From Actinomycetes bacterium (GTDB taxonomy: Bacteria > Actinomycetota > Acidimicrobiia > Acidimicrobiales > Microtrichaceae): a DNA stretch of 12,781 bases. Both the position numbers and the translations under genes were made by a program. The stretch spans positions 1 through 12,781 of the forward strand of contig JAEZFI010000269.1 of assembly GCA_023437745.1 (NCBI GenBank), read 5' to 3'. Below, in pieces: positions 6,062-12,781 of the stretch (its first letter is position 1; each line of letters begins with the position of its first letter). Under the pieces are notes generated by a model. It was not told where the DNA came from and did no database searches. It saw nothing but the letters and a program-made list of their open reading frames with translations.

Positions 6062-9000
6062 ATGTCCGAGCAGTCCCTGCGTGTGCCCGTGTCGTTCCGG
6101 TCTGGGCGGCTCCGCACTGCGGCGCTCCTGGCCGTTGCACTGATGGCGGTGCTCCTGCCGACGTCGCTCCTCCCGGGAGCGTCGGCGGGCACCGACATCG
6201 CCACGGGCCAGAACGGCAACGAACCGACAGCGGGCGCGGTCAATCCGCTGAACCCGCAGAACGTGGTCGTGGCGAGGTGCAACCTCCGCATCTCGAACGA
6301 CTTCGGCCGCACCTTCCCGATCACCACGAACGTCGGCATCCCGGCCGGCTACAACAACACGGGCCAGGGCTGCGACGACGTCGTCACCTTCGACTCGCAG
6401 GGCCGACTGTTCTGGACGTACCTGCTGCGCGGCGACCTCAACAACGACGGCACCAACGACGACCTGAGCGTCGTGGTGCAGCAGGTGAACCCGACCACCG
6501 GTGCGCTGGTGGGGAACGCCGCCGACATCACCGCCGACACGTGCTCGGGTGACGACAAGCCCTGGCTCGTCGCCGACTCGAACCCGGCGAGCCCGTTCCG
6601 GGACAACCTCTACATCATCTGGACGCGGGTCAGCGGCACGTGCACACCGCCGTCCGGCGTGGCCTACTTCTCCCGCTCCACCAACGGCGGCGTCACGTGG
6701 TCGGCGCCCCGCCAGATCTCCGCGGCGGGCGAAGGGTTCGTGTGGCCCTCGCACATCACCACCGCACCGAACGGCGACGTCTACGCCTCGTACCACGGCG
6801 ACACCTGCGGCGCTGCGACGGCGTCGATCTTCGTACTCCGCGACACCACCGGCGGGGCGAACCTCGCCAACGGCACCGCGGTCCAGAAGTCCTCGTTCGC
6901 CTCGAGCGTCACCTGCAACCAGAAGAACCTCGCCGGCTCGGTGCCCCAGGCCCAGTTCTGGATGCAGGGCGCCAACGCGCCCTACGTGATCGCCGACCCG
7001 GTGCGACCAGGGAACGTCTACGTCATCTCGAACGACGATCCGAACGACAACTTCGGCAACGGCGACGACGGCGACGTCGTCCTGCACCGATCGACCGACA
7101 ACGGGCTCACCTGGACGGCCAGCCGGATCGACCACGCGCCGGCCGGGAGCCTGCAGGTGTATCCGATCGGTGCGACCGACCAGGACGGCAAGTTGGTCGT
7201 CATGTGGTGGGACACGCGCGGCGGCCAGACCAACGCGGCGAACAACTTCCTCCTCGACGTGTACGCCACGTTCAGCCGTGACGGCGGCCTGACCTGGACG
7301 AACGACACCCGCATCAACGACGTGGCGTTCGATCCGGACGCCGGGGCGCCGTGTCGCTTCGGTCCGACCGGGTGCGGCACCACGACGGCGGCTCCCAACA
7401 CGTTGCGGATCGGTGAGTACAACGGCCTGGTCGCCGCGGACGGCATCGCCTACTCGACCTTCACCGGCAACACCTTCACGGGGTCGACGGCGACCGGTCA
7501 GCGCGTGCTGTTCGACGTCGTCTCGATCGACGGTGCGTTCGCCGACCGCTTCGAGCCGAACGACTCCGCCCAGCCCGGGGTCGCCACGGACCTCGGTGCG
7601 CACGCCTCGTACAGCCAGCCCGGCCTCAGCATCCATCGCGACAACGACGAGGACGTGTTCAAGGTCACGGCGGCATCGACAGGGCGCCTCGACGTCCACA
7701 TCGGTTCGAACCCGCGGCTCTCGGATCTGGACGTGCAGGTGCTCGACCGCAACGGGAACGCGGTGTCGACGGCCACGTCCGGCGCCGACGACAACGCCGG
7801 CGAGACCATCACCTTCCCGGCGGTGGCCGGTGAGGCGTACTTCGTGCGGGTCTACGCCGACCCGGGTGCACCCGCCGCCCCGACGCAGTTCCCGGTGCTG
7901 AACACCTACAACCTCAACGTGCTCAACACCCCGGCGCCTGCGCCGACCAGCATCGCCCTGGCGCCCGGGTCCGACACCGGGTCGAGCAGCACCGACAACG
8001 TGACGTCGAACACCCAGCCCACGCTGCTGATCCGCCTCGACACGACGGCCTTGGGAACCGTGCCGTTCTCGCCCGGCACCAACCCGGCCACGGACGCGCC
8101 CGGGTACAAGGTGGCGGTCTACGCCAACGGTGTGCTGATCGGCTACGCCACCCCGGCCGGGGCCGGCATCTTCAGCCTGACGCCTGCGGCGCCGCTGTCG
8201 GCCGGGCTGAACTTCATCACGGCGCGGGTGGTGATCGTCGACCCGCTCACACCGACCCCGCACGTCGTGGGCTTCGGCCCCGAGTCCGGGGCGCTCATCG
8301 TGACGATCGTGACGGGGCCACCGGCGACGCTCGGCCCGCCCGACCTGATCGCCCCGGCCGACTCCGGTGGCATCGACGACGACGACATCACGACGCTGTC
8401 CTCGCCGACGTTCGTCGGCACCGCGACGCCGAACGCCCTGGTCCGCCTCTACGCCAACGGCGTGCAGGTCGGGGAGGGCATCGCCGCAGCCGGCACCGGG
8501 GAGTACCGCATCACGGTGGGCCCGCTCACCGACGGCGTCTACCAGATCACCGCTCGCCAGGAGGACGGCGCCGGGAACCTCAGCGCTCCGTCCTCGGGGC
8601 TCAAGGTCACCATCGCGAAGCACAGCCTGACCCTGCCCGGTGGGACGGCGGTCCAGGGTGCGGGCACCGTGACGGTCGACCTCGGGGCGGGCACGATCTC
8701 GGGCTACGCCGGTGTGGCCGGCGCCACCGGACTCGTGGGGATCGTCGGCATCCCTCAGGTGAACCTGGCCGTGGGGAACCGCGCCCTCAAGGTCGTCGGC
8801 ACGGCGGGTGACGACCAGCTCACCTACAGCCCGACCGGCGCCTCGGCGGGCAACCTCTCCAACAGCGGCGCGTCGCAGGTGCTCAGCTTCATGGGCGTGA
8901 CGCAGCTGGACGTCGACCCGGTCGGCGGCAGTGACACCGTCACGATCGTGGGGACGCCGAACGCCGACGACATCAACTCGACGGTCGACACGACGGCGGT

Positions 9001-9331
9001 CAGCCAGGTGGGCTCGCTCCTCGCGCTCCGCACCGTCACCGCATCGACCGAACGTCTCGCGGTGCGAGCGCTGCTCGGCGCCGACACGGTCTTCATCACG
9101 ACGAAGAGCACCGTGAATGCGTCGGTGTTCGTCGACGCGGGCGACCCGGCGGCCAACACCCCGAAGGGGGATGTCCTGCGGATCGTCGACGGCTCCGGCA
9201 AGGGCAACCTCCAGAACGGCCCCGGCGGGGCGGTCGCCGGCTCGGGCTCGTTCATCATGAACTACTCGAAGTCGACCGGCCGGACGACCCGCATCGACTA
9301 CGCCGGCGTGGAGAAGATCGTGAAGAAGTAG
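6062..9331 (+). CDS. Large exported multidomain protein: Asp-box propeller, PPC, Ig-like and hemolysin-repeat-like regions
   Basis: The 1089-residue product has an Arg-containing signal peptide with hydrophobic core 19-33 and a likely cut after ASA (42/43). Residues 45-490 form a sialidase-like (BNR) propeller with Asp boxes SNDFGRTF (78-85), STNGGVTW (206-213), STDNGLTW (344-351) and SRDGGLTW (405-412). No FRIP motif or arginine triad is evident, so neuraminidase activity is not claimed. Residues about 494-620 resemble a PPC (pre-peptidase C-terminal) domain: DRFEPNDS, then DNDEDVFKV and EAYFVRVYAD. Two Ig-like domains follow (about 628-750 and 758-851), sharing VAVYANGVLIG and VRLYANGVQVG. 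The C-terminal 240 residues contain VGTAGDDQLTYSP and IVGTPNADDINS, like degenerate calcium-binding hemolysin repeats. No LPXTG, terminal membrane helix or lipobox is seen, so it is probably secreted or held non-covalently. A binding, adhesion or polymer-degradation role outside the cell is plausible but unproven. ATG 6062 follows a strong ribosome binding site. Confidence 0.92.
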   Translation: MSEQSLRVPVSFRSGRLRTAALLAVALMAVLLPTSLLPGASAGTDIATGQNGNEPTAGAVNPLNPQNVVVARCNLRISNDFGRTFPITTNVGIPAGYNNTGQGCDDVVTFDSQGRLFWTYLLRGDLNNDGTNDDLSVVVQQVNPTTGALVGNAADITADTCSGDDKPWLVADSNPASPFRDNLYIIWTRVSGTCTPPSGVAYFSRSTNGGVTWSAPRQISAAGEGFVWPSHITTAPNGDVYASYHGDTCGAATASIFVLRDTTGGANLANGTAVQKSSFASSVTCNQKNLAGSVPQAQFWMQGANAPYVIADPVRPGNVYVISNDDPNDNFGNGDDGDVVLHRSTDNGLTWTASRIDHAPAGSLQVYPIGATDQDGKLVVMWWDTRGGQTNAANNFLLDVYATFSRDGGLTWTNDTRINDVAFDPDAGAPCRFGPTGCGTTTAAPNTLRIGEYNGLVAADGIAYSTFTGNTFTGSTATGQRVLFDVVSIDGAFADRFEPNDSAQPGVATDLGAHASYSQPGLSIHRDNDEDVFKVTAASTGRLDVHIGSNPRLSDLDVQVLDRNGNAVSTATSGADDNAGETITFPAVAGEAYFVRVYADPGAPAAPTQFPVLNTYNLNVLNTPAPAPTSIALAPGSDTGSSSTDNVTSNTQPTLLIRLDTTALGTVPFSPGTNPATDAPGYKVAVYANGVLIGYATPAGAGIFSLTPAAPLSAGLNFITARVVIVDPLTPTPHVVGFGPESGALIVTIVTGPPATLGPPDLIAPADSGGIDDDDITTLSSPTFVGTATPNALVRLYANGVQVGEGIAAAGTGEYRITVGPLTDGVYQITARQEDGAGNLSAPSSGLKVTIAKHSLTLPGGTAVQGAGTVTVDLGAGTISGYAGVAGATGLVGIVGIPQVNLAVGNRALKVVGTAGDDQLTYSPTGASAGNLSNSGASQVLSFMGVTQLDVDPVGGSDTVTIVGTPNADDINSTVDTTAVSQVGSLLALRTVTASTERLAVRALLGADTVFITTKSTVNASVFVDAGDPAANTPKGDVLRIVDGSGKGNLQNGPGGAVAGSGSFIMNYSKSTGRTTRIDYAGVEKIVKK

Positions 9332-9349
9332 GGCGGGTACGTCCTGCTC

Positions 9350-10303
9350 GTGACCGCCGATGCGCTCAGCGAGCCCAGCGCCCCCGAGCCCCACGGGCAG
9401 GAGAGCACCAAGGCGATCCTGGCGGCGTTCGCGGCGAACCTCGGGATCGCGATCGCGAAGTTCGTCGGCTTCGTCATCACGGGCGCCGCGTCGTTGCTCG
9501 CGGAGGCCGTGCACTCGGTCGCCGACACCTCGAACCAGGGACTCCTGCTCCTGGGCGCTCGGCGGGCGCGACGCCAGCCCAACGCCGAGCACCCCTTCGG
9601 GTTCGGTCGCGAGCGCTACTTCTGGGCGTTCGTCGTCGCGGTGGTGCTCTTCACGGGCGGCGGCCTGTTCGCCCTCGTCGAGGGGGAGGAGAAGCTGCGC
9701 CGACCGCACACGCTCGAGTCGCCGCAGTGGGCGGTCGGGATCCTCGTGATCGCCATCCTGCTGGAGGGCTTCTCGCTCCGCACGGCCGTGCGTGAGAGCC
9801 GAGGCTCGCGTGCCGGTCGCAGCTGGTGGGCCTTCATCCAGCGCTCCAAGGCTCCGGAGCTGCCCGTCGTGGTGCTCGAGGACTCCGGCGCTCTGATCGG
9901 CCTGGTCTTCGCGTTGGCCGGGGTCACCCTGGCCCACGTCACCGGCAATCCTCGCTGGGATGCGCTCGGCTCGATCGCGATCGGCCTGCTGCTGGTCACG
10001 ATCGCCCTCCTCCTGGCCCGCGAGATGAAGAGCCTCCTGATCGGGGAGTCGGCGGATCCCGAGGTCGTCGCATCGATCCGCGAGGCGATCTCCGCCACCG
10101 AGGGCGTCCACCAGGTCCTCGACCTGCGGACCAGCCACCTCAGCCCCGAGGAGGTGCTGGTGGTGGCCCGTGTCGTCGTGCGCCACGACGGGCTCCCGGT
10201 CGAGGAGGTCCTCGATCGGGCGGAGGCGGAGATCCGGCGGCGGGCGCCGGCCGTGTCGCTCGTCTACCTCGAGCCGGACCCGGTGCCACCCGACGCCGAC
10301 TGA
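9350..10303 (+). CDS. Cation diffusion facilitator (CDF) transporter, ZnT9-like
   Basis: The 317-residue inner-membrane protein has six predicted helices (about 23-46, 49-70, 92-112, 128-146, 175-195, 203-223) and a cytoplasmic C-terminal domain (236-310), the CDF plan used for proton-coupled export of Zn2+, Mn2+, Co2+ or similar. Helix 2 has HSVADTSNQ with His55 and Asp59 as candidate metal ligands; HPFGFGRERY follows (81-90). Helix 5 has LEDSGALIG (Glu177, Asp178) where classical members such as E. coli YiiP have HxxxD. This pattern and the long loop before it (150-172) point to the ZnT9/SLC30A9-like branch. The GTG start is 18 bases after the preceding stop with only a weak GGGCGGG upstream, so read-through from the exported-protein transcript is plausible. 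It converges with kdpE across a 69-base gap with no clear terminator. Metal specificity cannot be read from sequence. Confidence 0.93.
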   Translation: MTADALSEPSAPEPHGQESTKAILAAFAANLGIAIAKFVGFVITGAASLLAEAVHSVADTSNQGLLLLGARRARRQPNAEHPFGFGRERYFWAFVVAVVLFTGGGLFALVEGEEKLRRPHTLESPQWAVGILVIAILLEGFSLRTAVRESRGSRAGRSWWAFIQRSKAPELPVVVLEDSGALIGLVFALAGVTLAHVTGNPRWDALGSIAIGLLLVTIALLLAREMKSLLIGESADPEVVASIREAISATEGVHQVLDLRTSHLSPEEVLVVARVVVRHDGLPVEEVLDRAEAEIRRRAPAVSLVYLEPDPVPPDAD

Positions 10304-10372
10304 CCGGACGAGCTCGACGTCGCAGCCCAGCCGCTCGGTCGGGCGACGCGACGGCGCTGCCCTCGGGGCGCT

Positions 10373-11074
10373 TCATGCGTCGACGTCGGCGACGAAGCGG
10401 TAGCCGACGCCGGGCTCGGTGACGAAGTGACGGGCGTTGGACGGGTCGCGCTCGAGCTTCGCCCGGATCCTCGCCATGTAGACGCGGAGGTAGTTCGTCT
10501 CGACCTCGTAGGCCGGTCCCCAGATCGACCTGAGGATCTCCCGCTGGGTGACGAGTTGGCCCCGGTGGCGAACCAGCATCTCGACGAACTGCCACTCGGT
10601 CGGCGTGAGCCGGACGGTGGCGCCGCCGCGTGTGACGGTCCGTGCCGGGAGGTCGATGCAGAGCTCGCCGGCGTGGACCACGGGTGCCTCGTCCACCGCG
10701 ACCGCCCGGCGGAGCGCGGCGCGGAGGCGGGCGAGGAGCTCGTCCATCCCGAACGGCTTCGTGACGAAGTCGTCGGCGCCCGCGTCCAGCGCCGCCACCT
10801 TGTCCGACTCGGCGTCGCGGACCGACAGGATGAGGATCGGGACCGCGGTCCAGGCCCGCAGCGCCCGGACGACGTCCACGCCCTCCATGTCCGGGAGCCC
10901 GAGGTCGAGGACCACGACGTCCGGGCGGGAGGCTGCCGCGAGCTCCAGGGCCTCCCGCCCGTTTCGGGCAGGGTCGACCAGGTAGCCCCGCTCGCGCAGG
11001 TTGGTCGACAGGGCGCGCACGATCTGCGGTTCGTCGTCCACCACCAGCACACGCGCGCCCGGGGCCTCGGTCAC
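10373..11074 (-). CDS. kdpE: KdpE-type response regulator (OmpR/PhoB family)
   Basis: The 233-residue protein is a DNA-binding response regulator. The receiver domain (about 7-122) has the acidic pair Asp13-Asp14 in VVDDEPQ, phospho-acceptor Asp57 in VVVLDLGLPD, Ser84 and Lys106 in FVTKPFGMDELLAR. The C-terminal winged helix (about 135-230) has LTPTEWQFVEMLVRHRGQLVTQREIL, written here only for its position after residue 150, and ends with VTEPGVGYRF, as in KdpE. KdpE normally activates kdpFABC for high-affinity K+ uptake under K+ limitation or osmotic stress. The GTG start at 11074 overlaps the kdpD stop in GTGA, with GGAG at 11081-11084 six bases upstream, indicating translational coupling. 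A longer open frame reaches 11353 but would run through kdpD. Assignment rests on similarity and the KdpD-type partner. Confidence 0.92.
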   Translation of the reverse strand: MTEAPGARVLVVDDEPQIVRALSTNLRERGYLVDPARNGREALELAAASRPDVVVLDLGLPDMEGVDVVRALRAWTAVPILILSVRDAESDKVAALDAGADDFVTKPFGMDELLARLRAALRRAVAVDEAPVVHAGELCIDLPARTVTRGGATVRLTPTEWQFVEMLVRHRGQLVTQREILRSIWGPAYEVETNYLRVYMARIRAKLERDPSNARHFVTEPGVGYRFVADVDA

Positions 11075-12781
11075 CGCCCGCTCCGCCGGAGGACGAAGGT
11101 GACCGTGAGGCCCCCACCGGGCGTGTCGCTGAGCTCGACCTGACCGCGCATCGCCTCGACGAAGCCCTTGGCGACGGCCAGCCCCAGACCCGCCCCGGCC
11201 TCCGTCGACCGGTCGCCGAGGCGCTGGAACGGCTCCAGCACGCGCTCGCGGTCGGCGGGCGCCACGCCGGGGCCGTGGTCGATGATCCGCAACCTGATCA
11301 CGTCGGCGTCCTCGACGACGTCGACCGTGACGGGAGAGCCCGGTGGTGACCACGAGAGCGCGTTCGAGACGACGTTGGCCACTGCCCGTTCAAGGAGCGC
11401 CGGGTCGGCGTCGACCCGCGGGGCGTCCTCGTCGACGTCGAGGACCACTCGGCCGGTGTCGGTGCTGAGCGAGGTGAGGGCCGCCGGCACGGCCTCCTCG
11501 AGCAGCGTCGGACGGGTGGCGACGCGGAGGGCCCCCGCCTGGAGCCGGCCCATGTCGAGGAGGTTGCCGACGAGGTGGTCGAGTCGATCGGTCTCCTCGG
11601 CGATGGTGAGCAGGAACTCCTTCGTCGCTCCCGCCGACCACTCGATGTCGTCCTGGAGGAGGCTCGTGACCGACGCCTTGATGGAGGCCAGGGGAGTGCG
11701 GAGGTCGTGGGACACCGAGCGCAGCAGCGCCGTGCGGAGCCGGTCGGCCTCCTCGAGGGCGCCGGCCGCGGCTGCCGCCTCGCGGAGCGACTGCTGCTCC
11801 AGTGCGGCCGTGACCTGGGCGACGAAGCCCCCGAGGACGGACTGCGGCGCGCCGTCGACGGGACCCCCGGCGAGCGCCACGAGGACGCCCGGCGTGGTGG
11901 GCCACGTCGTCGTCGCGTCGAGGGGATCGAGGGGCGCGTGGTCGCCGACCCTGACCGCGGCGGTCCACTGCTGGCCGTCGCGCACCAGGAGCGAGGCGCC
12001 GGCGAGGCCGAGCGTCGCCACGAGCCGTTCGAGGATCGTGCGAACCGGGTCGGGCGCGCCGGCCAGCGAGCCGGCGGCGCGTGCGAGTGCCTCGGCTTCG
12101 CTCCGCGCCCGCACGGCCTCGGCGGACCGGCGGGCACCCTGGCCGACGAGTCCGCCGACCACGGCGGCCACCGCGAGGTACGTCACCAGGGCGATGAGGT
12201 TCGGGCTGTTCGCGATGTCGAGGGTGTGGAACGGCGGGGTCAGGAAGTAGTTGACGCCGACGAACCCGATGAACGCAGCCGCCAGTGCCGGCGCGACGCC
12301 GCCGACCGCCGCGGTGACGACGGTGAGCAGGAGGACCAGGAGCAGGGCGCTCGGCACCGTGTCGTCGCGCCGGAACGGCGCCAGCGCGGCGACCAGGACG
12401 GGAACGCCGACGACGACCAGGAGCCAGGCCGTGACGAGCCGGGTGCGGCCCAACGCGGGCGAGCGGTAGCGCTGGATCGATCGCCGGTGCTCGTGCTCGG
12501 GCGGCACCAGGTGGACCTGCACGTCGGGGAAGCGGCCGACCTGCTCCACCACGGACCGGCCCGCCATGCGCTCCCACGTGGAGCGGCGGGTCTCGCCCAC
12601 CACGAGGTGGGTGCCCGGCTGGCTGCCCACGGCCCGGAGGGCTGCGGCCACCGAGGGCCCGTCGACCTCGCGGTAGGTGGCGCCGAGGTCCTCGAGGAGT
12701 CGCCGGTGCGCGGCGGTGTCGGCGGCGCCGCCGGCGTCGGGCGCCCGGACGTGGACGCCGACGAGCGGTACGCCGGCCTGC
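11071..12781 (-). CDS. kdpD: KdpD-type sensor histidine kinase, 5' part cut off by the window
   Basis: The frame is open to the window edge; 569 residues are visible. From the edge inward there is a universal-stress-protein-like domain (VPLVGVHVRAP, THLVVGETRRSTWERM). Next is a DUF4118 membrane region of four helices (about 12445-12130) ending in VNYFLTPPFHTLDI, the KdpD signature. Then come a GAF-like region, a coiled stretch, and the kinase core. The phospho-accepting histidine is in SVSHDLRTPLASIK, codon 11709-11707. The ATP-binding domain has the N box VVSNALSWSP, G1 IDHGPGVAP and G2 AGAGLGLAVAKGF. The N-terminal KdpD domain with its Walker motif is expected just outside. KdpD senses low K+ and turgor and phosphorylates KdpE. 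The stop overlaps the kdpE GTG by four bases. N-box sequence departs from the usual 'ENAxKY' form but keeps the key Asn. Confidence 0.95.
   Translation of the reverse strand, partial: QAGVPLVGVHVRAPDAGGAADTAAHRRLLEDLGATYREVDGPSVAAALRAVGSQPGTHLVVGETRRSTWERMAGRSVVEQVGRFPDVQVHLVPPEHEHRRSIQRYRSPALGRTRLVTAWLLVVVGVPVLVAALAPFRRDDTVPSALLLVLLLTVVTAAVGGVAPALAAAFIGFVGVNYFLTPPFHTLDIANSPNLIALVTYLAVAAVVGGLVGQGARRSAEAVRARSEAEALARAAGSLAGAPDPVRTILERLVATLGLAGASLLVRDGQQWTAAVRVGDHAPLDPLDATTTWPTTPGVLVALAGGPVDGAPQSVLGGFVAQVTAALEQQSLREAAAAAGALEEADRLRTALLRSVSHDLRTPLASIKASVTSLLQDDIEWSAGATKEFLLTIAEETDRLDHLVGNLLDMGRLQAGALRVATRPTLLEEAVPAALTSLSTDTGRVVLDVDEDAPRVDADPALLERAVANVVSNALSWSPPGSPVTVDVVEDADVIRLRIIDHGPGVAPADRERVLEPFQRLGDRSTEAGAGLGLAVAKGFVEAMRGQVELSDTPGGGLTVTFVLRRSGR
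11081..11084 (-). promoter_or_regulatory. Ribosome binding site deciding the kdpE start
   Basis: GGAG on the minus strand lies inside the end of kdpD, six bases before the GTG at 11074. It supports the GTGA-overlap start over longer starts in the same frame that would run far into kdpD. Confidence 0.6.

Noticed and set aside
4558..6339. A 593-codon minus-strand open frame opposite the YVTN propeller gene
   Set aside because: Low-complexity Arg/Val/Asp-rich product with no ribosome binding site or domain; a shadow of the propeller gene, whose repeats and signal peptide are clear.
6017..10186. A 1389-codon open frame on the minus strand, antisense to two genes
   Set aside because: Its product is dominated by Arg, His, Asp, Val and Gly with no recognisable domain, and it spans two well-supported plus-strand genes and the gap between them. 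It is explained by high-GC codon bias leaving stop codons rare on the opposite strand.
10353..10372. A possible bidirectional terminator hairpin between the converging CDF and kdpE genes
   Set aside because: Only about five to six pairs form, two of them G-U, with an internal mismatch and no T tract; not distinguishable from background in G/C-rich sequence.

Overview
The window is high-GC DNA (G/C-rich third codon positions, GTG and TTG starts, a tRNA gene without an encoded CCA) and looks like chromosome from a free-living actinobacterium. An Acidimicrobiia-type lineage is my best guess from gene content and style, but this is inference and cannot be fixed without database comparison. No transposase, integrase, CRISPR array, rRNA or phage gene was seen. 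No gene-free stretch exceeds about 225 bases.

Left part (1-2249): an odd G/C homopolymer edge; a minus-strand gene for a small C-terminally membrane-anchored protein of unknown function; a plus-strand tRNA-Val(UAC) gene; and a minus-strand lipoprotein built from seven RCC1-type propeller repeats with a regular pair of cysteines per blade.

Middle part (2472-4412, minus): an M20-family metal-dependent amidohydrolase followed by a UPF0126/TRIC-like membrane channel. As sequenced the two lie in one open frame and would read as a 646-residue fusion. The normal amidohydrolase C-terminus, with its own stop codon, is present intact in the neighbouring frame just before the channel gene. I therefore read this as two adjacent genes joined by a one-base deletion, either a real mutation or a sequencing error.

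Right-middle (4627-10303, plus): a lipoprotein-like YVTN/YncE-type propeller rich in histidines; a strong promoter with a double CCTAGG palindrome and a leader hairpin; a 1089-residue exported protein (Asp-box propeller, PPC domain, two Ig-like domains, hemolysin-repeat-like C-terminus); and a ZnT9-like cation diffusion facilitator 18 bases after it. Three unrelated exported propeller proteins in 9 kb is the most distinctive feature of the window.

Right end (10373-12781, minus): kdpE and the 3' part of kdpD, overlapping by four bases. This is the potassium/osmotic stress two-component system. The kdpD start and any kdpFABC pump genes lie outside the window. No wholly new defence or mobile system is visible. 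The best leads are the frameshift junction, the histidine-decorated propeller, the regulated-looking promoter and the exported multidomain protein.
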